DNA of 64,000 nucleotides from Adiantum capillus-veneris (GCA_014529385.2 CM043944.1:51891268-51955267); one strand, 5' to 3'. Shown: positions 11,165 through 22,192, counted from the stretch's first letter. The notes: generated by a model from the letters alone, not told the origin. A program made the numbers and translations.

Positions 11165-13365
11165 TGAGGTGGTCTGGGGCGGGCAACAAGAAGAGTGGCC
11201 TCCAAGCACGCACTCTTCTAGGCTCCCATGATGCTCAATTGGGTTGGGGTTGGAAAAAACAACAAACACACACACAAACCCGCAACCTAACCCTACACAA
11301 ATTTGGGGCACCACCTAGTTTTGGATGCGAACTAGGACGCGTAGAGAGAGAGAGAGAGAGACAAAGTATCCAAGCTTAGTCCAAATCCACCCTCCTTGAT
11401 TCAGCAAATGTTGGGCTTACACTAGTAGGAGAAATGATAGATTTCCTACTCTCAATTGAATGATCACTCTCTCTCTTACAATGGCATAGAGTTCCCTTGC
11501 TAATCCCCTATTACAACACATGCACATGCATAAGACAATGAGCTTCCACTCAAGAGCTCCTTCTAGAGAGGTTGAGCTTGGCTTCTCAAGCTATAGCATA
11601 GTGCTCTTGCTTATGGCTCCCCCCTTTTGTGCTAGCTACACCCTCCTTTTATAGCAATTTTGAAGGCTAGGGTTACTCCTCTAACCATGGTTGGGTTAGA
11701 TTTTCAGCAATTTATCTAATTTCTTTTGCTTGGAATTATCAAGAAGTTGGTGGGGAAAGAGAGAGGAGAGAAATAGAGGTGATAGGACTTTTCATAGTGG
11801 GTTAGTGTTAGTAGAGTTAGTATTAATTTACAAATGGAATTGGATATTTACAATGGGAGTATCCACGTAGGATACAAATAAGGAAGAAAAACTCTTAAGA
11901 GGTAAGAAAAGGTGGATTTCTTACAAGGTTGATGCTCCAAGTGTCTTGAGTAGGGCCAATTTTGACGCTTGTTGACGGTCCACTAGCTTTGACGGTACAT
12001 TTTTTCTCCACTCTTGACCTTCCTTGAGAGACAAGGTAATTGAAGTTGAGTAATCAACCACCATGATGCTGTCTTTTAAGAGAAGAGGCTGAATTTTGTG
12101 GTTTTTTTGATAGATAAGGGTAATTTGGAGGAGGAAAAATGAGACTAGGTGGTCAATTTTGGAATGGAATTGTGTGTGGGAGGTATGAGTTCACCATGGT
12201 TTCTCTTATTCTTCAAGGTTGAAGAGAAGGTGAGTAGGGTGCAGAGAGGAGTGGTGAGAGAGGTGGGGATGATGAGTGGAGAAGTGTGTGTGAAAGAGGA
12301 AAATGATAAAGTGGAAGAGAGAGTGTGGCTGCATAACATGGGAAAACTGGGGTCCACTAATAAAATCATAGCTCACAGCTCGTAGCTCAAAAAAATATGA
12401 AAAAATTTGAGGCAAAAGTTCAGCCCACGAGCTACAACTTTTGTTTGTATCACCTTTTCAAATTCGGAGAGCAAGTGAACTTTAAAAATTCAGCAAAACC
12501 GACCGTTTTTTTCCACTGCACAAGGTCCTTGTGGGGTCCTTCTTTGGATGATTCTTTTGAATGCCTCCAAGAGTGAGCCCTCCATAGTGCATGTATGCAT
12601 GCCACCTACCCTTGAACTTATTTGGTAGGTCTATAATTGAAGATATTGTTGAGATTATGATATAAGTGAATAGTACAACTAAGAAAATCAAATATTGAGG
12701 GGTCTAAAAAATATGTACATGTCAAATATAAATAATATAAGTGGAAAAAATATAAAGGGGTCAAAAGAAATCTCTCTCATTATGAGGCTACCATAAAAAG
12801 ATAAATATTTTTGGTGTTCTAATTTTTTAGAAAAAAAAACAAAATAGATGTAGGAAGGAAAAAATCACAATAGTGAAAAAATATACACATAAATAAAACT
12901 AGTTTTTTTGGATTTTTGTTGGGATGGAGTTACACCAAATATAAGAGAAGCTTACATGAAAATATTTCTATATGGAATAAAGAGTATGAAAAATGGTAAG
13001 AAAAAATTGTGGTAATGGTGAGGCAATGTACAGAGCATAAATAACACACACCTAGGTAGAAATATTTAAATAAATACCAAAATAATTATGAAAAAAACTT
13101 TTATTTAGGCTCTATATACAAAGAAATATTTACATACGCATGGGCCATAATATATTTATATTTTTTATGTTTTTTAATTTTTTTGGCTCAACTAGCCCAA
13201 TGACTAGCTAATTGAGGGTTTTTTTAAGAAGATATGGGAAAAGTCCCGTGACTCACGCACGCCTATGTACAGTGAAATGGTAGGGATAGCCATAGTGTTT
13301 GGGTGATTTTGGTAGGGTGAGGTAACTCACTGTGGCAATTACAAAGAGCCGAAAAACGGCTATCA
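11165..13365 (-). mobile_element. Solo LTR of a gypsy-type element (2.2 kb)
   Basis: On the minus strand it starts TGATAGCC..GGCT (a small hairpin at the tip) and ends CCACCTCA. It is flanked by a 4-bp CTAG on both sides (11161-11164 and 13366-13369). The same LTR family is present in opposite orientation at 20402-29569. In its own direction it has a TATA box near 11655 and a CT run near 11350. There is no internal region, so it is most simply a product of LTR-LTR recombination. It sits inside the decayed coding region. Confidence 0.75.
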
Positions 13366-13369
13366 CTAG

Positions 13370-14240
13370 CAGAATTTAACTGCTAGAGAGAGTACCTAAA
13401 TGGGCACTAACCTCTGATGATAAGCTGTTCAATCCACATTGGAAACGACAGTCTACTGACTATCATTCCCTAGCCACTAAATTAGAGCTCTTACTTGCGA
13501 TTAGGCCTACATATAAATGTATGAAAGAGGCCAGAATTCAACTGAAAGAAGTCTTACCGCAAATGCAAATTTCTAGAGGAGTTTTGGATTATTGAAGATC
13601 AGTCTTGCAGCAGTAAGGGACCGCAAACTCAAATGACAATAGGGGAACATGCATCTGCTCTTCGAAGACTGATTCAGCTGGTTCGAGTCGCCAGGAAGAT
13701 GATGCAGCAGGAGAACCAAGCTGTTCTCAAATTTTTAGAGTTTAAACCTGATTCCCTAGTTCTCCTGTATGCATTGCCTGCTAGAGAGACTTAGCTACCT
13801 AGGTTTTTCCCAGCTTTGTATCCTCAACATCTAGAATCAATGGATTGAGTCACATATTATAACATCACTGATGATCTTCAGGATTGGTATGAGCGAGCCA
13901 CTGTAGAATGGAAAACCTGTCAAACACTGATCAATGACGCTCTCCAATTAAATGATGTTCTAGAACTGTAGAGGAGCAAGCTTTGTATGGGACAATGGAA
14001 AATCCAGCTCAAGGGTCTCACCAAGATCACAAATCAGCTGCTTCAACTTACTGTGGAGTCCTCTAAGATTCGTGAAAAGGACATTACGGTTAAACCAGGT
14101 CTGAGGCCACAGTACAGAGAAATGGTTGAGATACTCTTTGAAGCTAGGATTAAAACAATTCAGCCTCTTCCAGAAGGATGGATCCACACAGATTCGCATT
14201 GTCATAAATTGGCCAGATGCCATCTGACAAAGGGTAGATG
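13370..14240 (+). pseudogene. Decayed coding region, 3' part after the solo LTR
   Basis: The protein-like reading resumes with KWALTSDDKLFNPHWKRQ and continues through several stops to a frame at 13987-14241 (MGQWKIQLKGLTKITNQL). Together with 8860-11164 it was probably one Gag-like product interrupted by the LTR. The domain is not identified. Confidence 0.4.
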
Positions 14241-14256
14241 AACGCTGTATGATCCT

Positions 14257-14341
14257 TGTTACGAAATATGACGTAGCTAAATAGATATTTGAGTAGATTA
14301 CTTAATGGAGAGAGATAGATTTCACACACAAGAGATTATAG

Positions 14342-14390
<49 letters not shown>

Positions 14391-15015
14391 CACGATATAC
14401 GTGGTTCACCCAATGTGGTCCACGTCTACGGGAAAGTAGCCACTCAATGGATTTAGTACTTCAAAACAAGAAGTAGTTTACAAAAGAATTATACCCTTAA
14501 TAGAGCTCCCGCCTTGCTTCACTCTCACCAACTCACACCCACCTTGTTGCATCAACTTCACACTATAAAATCTGTGTAGAAATGGCCTCTTTTTATAGGC
14601 CAAAAGGGTTGCCCTCTCTCATGAGAGGCAGCCATGTGTAGCCGCCCTTGTGTAGATAAGTCCAAATCGACCCTCCAATCCACCCATGTGTGGCCGCCCT
14701 TGAGAAGACAAGTCTGCTTTTGAATTCGGCCACCGGCCATTGAGTTCCGACCACCAGGCACAAGGCCATTAACTACCGGCCATCGGCCAACTGACCGGTC
14801 ATTTTCCGACCACTTTTCGGCTGCCGTCTTGTCATAATATTCCGGCAAAATGGAATATTCCGGCCGTGAAAATTTTGGTTTCCGAGGAGTGATTTTTATT
14901 TCTGACGAGTGATTTTCCTTCACGCACGATGGCTTCTCCTCATAATGGGGGCCTTACAAATGTGCGTTTTTACCATAGAAAATTACAAGGGCTAAATCAG
15001 GCTCCATACTTAACA
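14257..15015 (-). mobile_element. 3' LTR of a copia element
   Basis: On the minus strand the segment starts TGTTAAGTATGG and ends GTAACA (759 bp). It is preceded by a purine-rich stretch near 15016-15042 and lies just downstream of a copia RNase H frame. A minus-strand TATA box (CTATAAAAAG) lies near 14590, and a CT-strand microsatellite follows downstream. The matching 5' LTR is not in the window. Confidence 0.65.
14346..14386. repeat. (GA)n microsatellite in the copia LTR
   Basis: About 41 bp of GA repeats, in the transcribed part of the minus-strand LTR downstream of its TATA box. Confidence 0.95.
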
Positions 15016-15075
15016 ATCTCCGACTTGGAGACTGACCTCCAAACCAAACCTGTGACTGCTTTCCATCTTGGCTTC

Positions 15076-15705
15076 TTATCCTTGAATGCCGATTGAAGAT
15101 GAGAAAAAGCTCAACTTCTCTTTGTTGACCACCTTTGTAAACATGTCTGTAGGATTTTCACTTGTATGCATCTTTCCTAGCATTAGCTGTCCCTCTACCA
15201 AAAGAGAGTGATATCTTACCTCAATGTGGTTTGTCCTTGAATGAAAGGTTGAGTTCTTTGCAAGATGTATAGCACTTTGGCTATCACTATACAAGACACA
15301 ATTGTCTTGTTTGAATCCAAGCTCTTCTAAGAATCTGTGAAGCCACATAATTTCTTTGCTTGCCTCCGTCATTGCTACATACTCTGCTTCCGTGGTATAA
15401 AGTGAGACCACTTTCTGCAGCTTTGAAGCCCAGCTTACTGGTGTGCCTCCAACCGTGAACACATAGCCAGTAGTGCTCCTTCGAGTATCTTTGTCACCTG
15501 CCATATCTGCATCAGCATACCCTTCTAGAAAAATATCAGTTCCTCCAAAATAGAAAGCATTTGTTGTTGTCCCTTTTAGATACCTAAGTATCCACTTTAT
15601 AGCTTGCCAATGCTCTTTACCTGGGTTGTCCATAAACCTACTCACAACTCCCATTGCATGTGCAATGTCTGGCCTTGTCCAGACTATAGCATTGGATTGA
15701 AACAT
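15076..15705 (-). pseudogene. Copia Pol C-terminus: end of RT and RNase H
   Basis: The 209 codons start inside the conserved TRPDIAHAMGVVSRFMDNPG segment that joins reverse transcriptase to RNase H. RNase H follows with the acidic residues in YADADMAGD, TEAEYVA and YSDSQSA, then the tail HTSENPTDMFTKVV. RNase H removes the RNA strand during reverse transcription. Integrase and most of RT are missing because the element is truncated about 10 bp upstream, where a gypsy protease remnant begins. Its 3' LTR is 14257-15015. The open frame is intact but the element cannot be autonomous. Confidence 0.9.
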
Positions 15706-15785
15706 TAGACTATTATGCTCATAGCTTTGACATAATGAGGACCCAACTCATGCAACCACTCTTCAAGTTGACTCAAAACCACATC

Positions 15786-15971
15786 TGAAGGGGATCGGGG
15801 AGCACCACAGACGGAGAGTGAGAGAGAGAGAAGGAGACACACACTATGTGGGTGGGGAGACTCAAAGAGTGAGCAGCCCCCTATACACTTATGCTATGTA
15901 TAAGGTATACAAGTCAGTGGGCGCCCAGACTCTGGGCGGCCGGGCAAGGCACAGGCGCCTATACCCCAACA
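15786..15971 (-). repeat. 3' LTR of the non-autonomous copia element
   Basis: 186 bp reading TGTTGGGGTATAGG... to ...CCCCTTCA on the minus strand. It is preceded (15972-15984) by the polypurine tract AAGTGGGAGGT. Confidence 0.93.
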
Positions 15972-15984
15972 ACCTCCCACTTAA
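15972..15984 (-). other. Polypurine tract
   Basis: On the minus strand TTTAAGTGGGAGGT abuts the LTR start TGTTGGGG. The same AAGTGGGAGGT precedes the 3' LTR of the autonomous copia element at 56446. Confidence 0.85.
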
Positions 15985-16050
15985 AGGCGACTGTGCCTTT
16001 AAGCAAGGGAACCTAGTCTAAAGACTAAAAAAGGTGAGAGAAAACCGCTC

Positions 16051-17880
16051 TCAACCGATGCCCACTGGCTGGCTGTGATCGTGTGCATCCGGCTGTCCTG
16101 CTCCCGTGTAAGTCCATACACCACCAGACGTACCGCACACGTACTGCAAGTATGTACGCAATACCTGCAAACCTCCCCTATGCTCTATGCCAAGATCAGT
16201 CATCGAACGACTGATCAACCCTGCTGCAAATGCTCCCAATGCAGCTGCTATGTCGGGCCTCGAGATCAGCATCTCGTACATGAGACCACCGAATGCCGAT
16301 GCAATGCTAGCGGGCCCTGCTAGCTCTACGGAGCATGCATCAACATATATATCCCTGGCAATAGGCATCTCTGACTGACAAGGCGTGTCAGCCACATGCA
16401 TCTCCTGACTGTCCGCAAAAGACGCATCAACCTGTCGTGCAACCTCAGAGCAAACCAGCTGCTCTAGGTGTCTGCTGGAAGACATATCCTGCACAACTAT
16501 ATCCCCATGCTCACTGTCGAGCATAGAAAGGAATGACTGCATAATTGCTGACATCTCAGCCTCCTCTGCAATCATCCACTGCAAACATGACCACTCAATC
16601 TGCTGTGACTCACTAGAGCTCTCATGCTCTAACTCCGTATGCATAGACTCTTGCACAACGTCCTCCTGTCGTGACTCACTAGAGCAAGACTGCTCTACCT
16701 GTCTATCCTGCATAGAAGTATCTCGCACAACTGACTCTCTACTTTGCTCAGTCACTAGCAAAGCATGCATGTCTGACTCTGTCACCTCTGTGTGTGACTG
16801 CTCAAGTCGTGCCCCAACTGTGTGCACAACGAGCTCACTACTCTGCACTCCATGCAAAGTATCCTGCAACCCACAAGCAAAAGAGACTCGCCTGCTCTCT
16901 TGTTGTGTACCTGGCTGCATGATCACAGAGAAAACACCGTCTCTCGCGTGATCCACATGCAATGGGTAACCTGTACCACTCCTGGCACCTCTCGCAATCA
17001 CTAGCGAACCCAAATGCATCACAAAATCTCGCTCTCGTAGCGAAATCTGACATCCACAATCTCTAAGCTGACCAATCGAGATCAAACTCACTGTCAAATC
17101 TGGTACATAGCGCACATGTCGTAACAAGTAAGATGCACCACTCGGTAATGACAGTCTCACATCTCCTGCACCTGCTATCGCATGCACCGATCCATCGGTC
17201 AAACGTACACTGCCAAGCATCCCGCTAGAATAGCTACAAAACCATGCACGATGCGGCGTGACATGAAACATAGCATATGCGTCTAGCAACCACTGCGAAG
17301 GGAGTGCACTATCCACATGTATAGCATCTCGTGCATAGCTCGAGGTAAAAGTGACATCCCCGTCACTAGTATACTCCGACACTACATGTGCCTCAACTGT
17401 CAAAGCAACTGAGTCCATGGCATCACTACTTACATCTCTGAGACTGCCATGTCTCCTACGATGTCGCATACGACGAAAACAGCGCCGTCTAACGTGTCCA
17501 GAATGACCACAATACCAACATGTTACCTGTCGGCGTGCTCGTGAATGTACATGTCTCACACGAGTCCGTGATGACTCAGATCTATCATACATATCATGCA
17601 ATCTGTGCCAAAGTGCTCTCGAAGTAGTCTCATACATAACAAGAGCATATACAGATTCCGCAAGGTGCAAAGAGAGCGTAGATAGTGCCATCTCCTCTAG
17701 CTCCTGCCACTGATCGTCAGACATGTTTGAAGGTCTACCTGCATCACCACTCAATGGTCGATGCAACCCTCGCTGTGTCAATGCATCAAGCATACACTCT
17801 CTCCATGCCACAAAGTCTGACCCATCAAACACGCGCATCTGTGAGAGGTCACAATCTGATCGATCACCTGTCTCTGCCAT
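16051..17880 (-). CDS. Gag-degenerate protease-RT remnant fusion of non-autonomous copia
   Basis: An uninterrupted frame of 664 codons opens at 18045. The start at 17880 (MAETGDRSD) is preferred because it begins a typical copia Gag; the 55 upstream codons are hydrophobic and likely leader. In 664-codon numbering: Gag core FDGSDFVAWRECMLDAL (73-89) to LHDMYDRSES (149-158); CCHC knuckle CWYCGHSGHVRRRC (176-189); protease-like WLLDAYAMFHVTPHRAW (252-268), where the catalytic DSG is DAY; pre-integrase segment to about 365; a Ser/Glu/Gln-rich stretch (about 380-560); and an RT/RNase H junction remnant, LMYEMLISRPDIA (588-600). Integrase, RT palm and RNase H catalytic residues are absent, as is the Gag C-terminal half. 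Each deletion kept the frame. The protein may act in RNA packaging; function is inferred. Confidence 0.8.
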   Translation of the reverse strand: MAETGDRSDCDLSQMRVFDGSDFVAWRECMLDALTQRGLHRPLSGDAGRPSNMSDDQWQELEEMALSTLSLHLAESVYALVMYETTSRALWHRLHDMYDRSESSRTRVRHVHSRARRQVTCWYCGHSGHVRRRCFRRMRHRRRHGSLRDVSSDAMDSVALTVEAHVVSEYTSDGDVTFTSSYARDAIHVDSALPSQWLLDAYAMFHVTPHRAWFCSYSSGMLGSVRLTDGSVHAIAGAGDVRLSLPSGASYLLRHVRYVPDLTVSLISIGQLRDCGCQISLRERDFVMHLGSLVIARGARSGTGYPLHVDHARDGVFSVIMQPGTQQESRRVSFACGLQDTLHGVQSSELVVHTVGARLEQSHTEVTESDMHALLVTEQSRESVVRDTSMQDRQVEQSCSSESRQEDVVQESMHTELEHESSSESQQIEWSCLQWMIAEEAEMSAIMQSFLSMLDSEHGDIVVQDMSSSRHLEQLVCSEVARQVDASFADSQEMHVADTPCQSEMPIARDIYVDACSVELAGPASIASAFGGLMYEMLISRPDIAAALGAFAAGLISRSMTDLGIEHRGGLQVLRTYLQYVCGTSGGVWTYTGAGQPDAHDHSQPVGIG

Positions 17881-18045
17881 GAGCACAATGTAGCAAACTA
17901 GAAAGCAAAACCACCTCACCAACAACACCTGGAAACTGTCTACCAATATGGCCAGAAACACAATGTAAAACCTGTGAGACACACTCCAAAATAGAGCTCC
18001 CGCAATGTGAATACAAGCCTCGCCTGCTCTAGTATCACACTGCAA

Positions 18046-19270
18046 TCTGTGAGCTAATCAGCAAGCCCACACTGTGCGGTATCGATGCATACACACGCAC
18101 AAATCTCCCACCTGCAGAGAACACCGCACGCAAATGCTGAGTGCAACCCGCAATCTCTACCTAGATCGCATAAATGATGCGCATAAAACTCCTGGGAAAA
18201 TTTCGCCAGAGTTTCGTCAGTAAAACGGCCACAAACCCTGTAACCAAACTGACTGCACGCTCAAAACCATGAGCAACCAAAGCGCATCAAACCGCACTCC
18301 AAATGCATGCACCAATCTCCACACTTTGCATACATCATTGCAAACACCTGCAAATCTAGTACACAAATATCTGCTCTACCTGTGACTGCCAAAAAACATG
18401 CTCGAGGCATACATTGCCGAGCTCAAAATGCAATCACATTAGTCTCCCTGAGCATCAAACCACATAAGGCATACATCGTATCCTCCCACCTGTGAGGAAA
18501 CTTGCAGCAAATATCACTCTCACATCTGAGAGCAAACCATGTGTGGAATCCTCGACACACAATAAACAACTGCTGCTGCTACAGAAAATTCAGCGTTCAG
18601 AATTTTAAAATTCTGATATGACGAGCGCGTCTGGAGCGTGCCAAAACCCCAAGGTAGACTCCTGGATCATATGTATCCGAGTCCGGGTGTGAAAGCTATG
18701 CCAAAAACAGTGTTTTTGGGACCCGAGAGTGCACAAATAAACTTGCTGCTGTACCTGCTGTAATTCAAAGCATAATTTCAGCAAATAGACATCACCATCG
18801 CGTCCGGAGCGTGCCAAAACCCTGACCTAGACTCGTGGATCATGTAGATCTGACTCTGTATGACGGAGCTATGCAAAAAACTGCGTTTTAGAGCCCGAAA
18901 ATGGCAAAAACGAGCTGCACACAGTTTTGAACCTGCTCCTGCTCCACTCTGTGTGATGCAATGCCCTCTCAATGCAAGCTCCAACACAAGAGCTCTGCCA
19001 CAACAGCATCCAAGCACTCGAATGTCAAGCTCTCCTCCGCCGAGCACTTCTCTAACGAGCTCCACTGAGCTCAAAAGCTCCTCTCACCAAGGAAGCCGCA
19101 ACCGCCTCCTCGACCAAGCTTGACCACACCAAGCTCCTAAGCTCCAAAGACAATGCTCCTCAAGCTAAAATCTCTCTCCGTGAAACTCCACGATCGAACT
19201 CCACCGTCGAGAGCGAGCGAGCTATCGCCTCGAAGCTCTCAAAGCCGTCGTGCTCTCCGCGGTCACCATA
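18046..19270 (-). other. 5' leader of the non-autonomous copia element
   Basis: About 1.2 kb between the PBS and the ORF. It is noncoding and CA/CT-rich and contains two diverged copies of a ~173-bp unit. A stretch near 19020-19260 is rich in GAGCTC-like words. A packaging signal is expected in this interval from family knowledge, but none can be pinpointed. Confidence 0.5.
18627..18905 (-). repeat. Two diverged tandem units in the leader
   Basis: GCGTCTGGAGCGTGCCAAAA at 18627 recurs as a one-base variant at 18800, an offset of 173 bp. Later matches include 'ctatgc(c)aaaaa', 'gcccgaa/acccgag' and 'gctgctcc'. The copies are about 70-75% alike by eye. Confidence 0.65.
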
Positions 19271-19282
19271 GCTCTGATACCA
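19271..19282 (-). other. Primer-binding site, initiator-Met tRNA type
   Basis: TGGTATCAGAGC on the minus strand, two bases after the LTR end TTCA. The same spacing and the same ATTGGTATCAGAGC context occur at the autonomous copia element (51356-51369). Confidence 0.92.
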
Positions 19283-19284
19283 AT

Positions 19285-19470
19285 TGAAGGGGATCGGGGA
19301 GCACCACAGACGGAGAGTGAGAGAGAGAGAAGGAGACACACACTATGTGGGTGGGGAGACTCAAAGAGTGAGCAGCCCCCTATACACTTATGCTATGTAT
19401 AAGGTATACAAGTCAGTGGGCGCCCAGACTCTGGGCGGCCGGGCAAGGCACAGGCGCCTATACCCCAACA
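19285..19470 (-). repeat. 5' LTR of the non-autonomous copia element
   Basis: 186 bp, identical by eye to 15786-15971. The target duplication ACATC follows at 19471-19475. Confidence 0.93.
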
Positions 19471-19475
19471 ACATC

Positions 19476-20340
19476 TACCCTATTCATAATCATAACTTGA
19501 AAATTTAAGAATGGTTGATACACTTGGATCTCAATTGCAACCCCCTTGACCTATGTATCCCACACCTCATCATCATGGCCATTTATCATAGCTATCTTAT
19601 AATCGTGGTGGGTAAGAGGGGTCTATGGTGGCAGATTGAGACATTTTACCAATTGATAGTTAATGATATTGTCAGGTGTATCATTGTCTATCAAGATTCT
19701 CACCTTGTGACCCTTGATAGACCCATAAATTTGCACAAGCTTGTGTGAAGTACCAAAAGTTGGTTTCCACATAGAGGTCATAATATAGAACTAATGCACC
19801 ACTTTGGTGTGTTATTTCCACCCTATAATAGTGAGAAGAGGACTCTAGAGGAAGTAATTGCACCATGTGCACAACTTTCTCTTTTCCTTGGGAAAAACAT
19901 TTTTGCTTGGGACACAATCCTTTTGGCCATGCCCACTCCCCAAACAATTAAAACACAACTTATAATTGTCAATTGACAAATGGCCCTTGGGCTTTTTGGA
20001 TGCATTAGATGAGGCTACCACAAATTTTCTCTTATTATGATTGTGAGATGCACCTGCATTTGTAGTGTCATGCATGTGCATGGTATGCAATTTTTTTTCA
20101 TCTAGATCATCATAGATCATTGAATGAGTGGGTGATATATTTTTTATATTTTTGTTAATATCATCTGTTTTTCTATGTAGCGTTGGCCCTTCTCTCATTG
20201 GAGGATCTCTTTTCCCTCTCTCTTCCAAAAGGCCCTCCAAAAGACCTCCAAATTTTCCTAATGCCTCCAACTCAAGAAATCTCTATAGTGCAAAATGTAC
20301 TCAAGCATTGTCTTATACTGACACATTGAGCACTTAACCC
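19476..20340 (-). pseudogene. Gypsy Gag C-terminus and protease remnant
   Basis: Minus-strand frames give a Gag tail with CFNCLGSGHGQKDC (C-x2-C-x4-H-x4-C) near 19935. Downstream is a protease-like stretch that can be read through frame changes and stops (INYQLVKCLNLP ... MNRVDVVLSQLEEWLHELGP). The reading crosses the copia insertion: the part after the duplication ACATC continues at 15785-15710. The pattern 'D-V-V-L...W-L-H-x-L-G-P' is the usual end of plant gypsy protease. RT and beyond are lost where the copia RNase H fragment begins. Confidence 0.65.
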
Positions 20341-21355
20341 ATGCAGTATATTTTTTTTCCTTCTTATTAGAATTCTCTTCTAAGGTAGCCCATGAACGTG
20401 GTGATAGCCATTTTTTGGCTCTCTAAATTATGCCATAGTGAGCCACCTCACCCAACAAAATCATCTTAGTACTATGGCTATCTTCATGCTTACATTGTAT
20501 ATAGGCATGTGTGTGTTAGTGGTTTTTTTCCCTCTAAAACCTCTTCTAGATAACCTTTGTGCTAAGTCCGAACATAAACTATAAAGATAGATAATTATTA
20601 TGGCCATTCGTGTGTAAATAATGAAACCCTTATGAGGGCCATCTAGGTGTGTGTTTATTAGACCAATGCATGCCTCTTTTCATCCTCTTGCACCATATAG
20701 TAGTTTTGTGTTGCTAATGTGTACATCCTCTAATGTCATAGCATTTTATTTCTTTTACACAACTCACCCCCACCCCCCATAATTATGAAAAAAAATAAAA
20801 ATGGTTTTCACTTTTGACTATTTAATTTTTATTTACTTGCATAATTTTTCTCTTTCACCCAAATATGATACAAAAGATGAATCATATCACTTGATGATTA
20901 GTTTCTCCATATTCATATTTTAAACACCATGTTCTCATCAAGCTAGAGTTTATGAATAGTTCATGCACTAGTCCCACCTTTATTCACCGATTCTCCTCCT
21001 CCATGCATGTGTTAAATTCAACTTGGATGCCTCATGTCATGGGATGACTCATGGAGGGTTTCACTCTGCAATGTATGGGAAAATAGAACCAAAAAGGGGA
21101 CCAAAAGAGGACTTTTGCAGCCCTAAATTATACATGTTTTCATGTGAATTTTTTCACCCACCTCCCATCAAAATTGGAACCAGTGATAAACACAAAAGTT
21201 GTGGCCCATAGCTTGATAAATTTTGTCCAGTTTTTTTCATAATGTTTCGGGCTTATGGCTAGGAGCTAAAATTTTCTTGGCAGACCCCAGTCTGTTCACA
21301 TAATGTGCACAAGAGTCATCCTAATCTCCCCTCGCTCCTTTTCACACTTTCTCAC

Positions 21356-21356
<1 letters not shown>

Positions 21357-21418
<62 letters not shown>
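21357..21418. repeat. (CA)n microsatellite
   Basis: A pure run of about 62 bp inside the gypsy LTR. It is absent at the equivalent place in the solo LTR, so the array expanded in this copy. Confidence 0.95.
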
Positions 21419-21419
<1 letters not shown>

Positions 21420-22112
21420 TCCATTCTCTCAATCCCTCCATCAAACCTAGAAGTTTCCATTCCCTTTGTCAGCGTCTTCACCATTGCCCTCTCTCTCACA
21501 TTTCCATAAACTTCATGCTCCATTTCTACACCCCTATGCACTCCCCTATCTCTCTACATATATGTCAATATTACCATTTTCCCTTCTACCTTTTGATAAT
21601 AAAAAATTCATCAAGAAAATTCAAGACTAACCTCTTCTGCTATGGAGGTTCTTATCATCAATTGTCCAAGTTTTTCAAGATGACATAGCTTCACCGACAA
21701 GTGAAACTTCACCATGTTTACTGCTTCTTCTACCCGGTGGTGTAAATAGGTGAATCTCAACTTCTCCAAGGATTCAACCTCTCTTTACACCATATCCCTT
21801 CTTTAGCTTGGTTCATCATATACCTCACCACTTGATGAATGACATTGTAAATGTTTTCATAGTAGCTACTAACCACTAACTACTAACATTGTTGTAAACA
21901 AGCACCCTCTACTACCTAATAGAATAGGCATCCCCAAGTTATTCACTCATTCCTCTCCTTTCACCCTCAATAATTCTCTCTCCTGGAGCCCACATCCATG
22001 TGATTCAAAGGATAAGAGAGATCCACTTTCATTTGAAAATAAAAAATATTCATATCCTTGATTCATCTTAATAAAATTCATTAGGTTTAATCCTAATCGG
22101 GGCTTCTAAAAC

Positions 22113-22121
22113 CTATAAATA
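22113..22121 (+). promoter_or_regulatory. TATA box of the gypsy LTR
   Basis: CTATAAATAG lies about 1.7 kb into the LTR. The solo copy has the same element (CTATAAAAGG on the minus strand near 11655), which supports transcription in this direction. Confidence 0.6.
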
Positions 22122-22192
22122 GATACCTTCTCTCCCTTGTAATAACACACTACTCTTCAACCCTAGTTGTAGTAAGGATATTGTGAAAATCT

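Larger units (their letters stand above)
15786..19470 (-). mobile_element. Young non-autonomous copia element, complete
   Basis: The two LTRs (15786-15971 and 19285-19470, 186 bp each) are identical by eye. They are bounded by TG..CA and flanked by the perfect duplication ACATC (15781-15785, 19471-19475). A PBS and a polypurine tract are in place on the minus strand. The internal region holds one long ORF with Gag, knuckle and a degenerate protease, but no integrase and only a fragment of the RT/RNase H junction. It inserted into a gypsy protease remnant. Identical LTRs indicate recent movement, so enzymes were presumably supplied in trans. Confidence 0.93.
20402..22192 (+). mobile_element. 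Gypsy 5' LTR, first part (split by inserted unit)
   Basis: It begins TGATAGCC..GGCTCT, exactly the tip of the solo LTR at 13365 read on the other strand. It continues with recognisable blocks ('aaagttgtggccca', 'gcagaccccagt') to a TATA box at 22114. At 22193 the LTR is broken by a terminal inverted repeat; it resumes at 28855. Joined, the LTR is about 2.5 kb, against 2.2 kb for the solo copy. It contains a (CA)n array at 21357-21418. Confidence 0.7.

Noticed and set aside
17881-18045. N-terminal membrane segment of the 664-codon ORF
   Set aside because: The hydrophobic 55 codons precede a typical copia Gag start (MAETG...). They most likely read through leader sequence.
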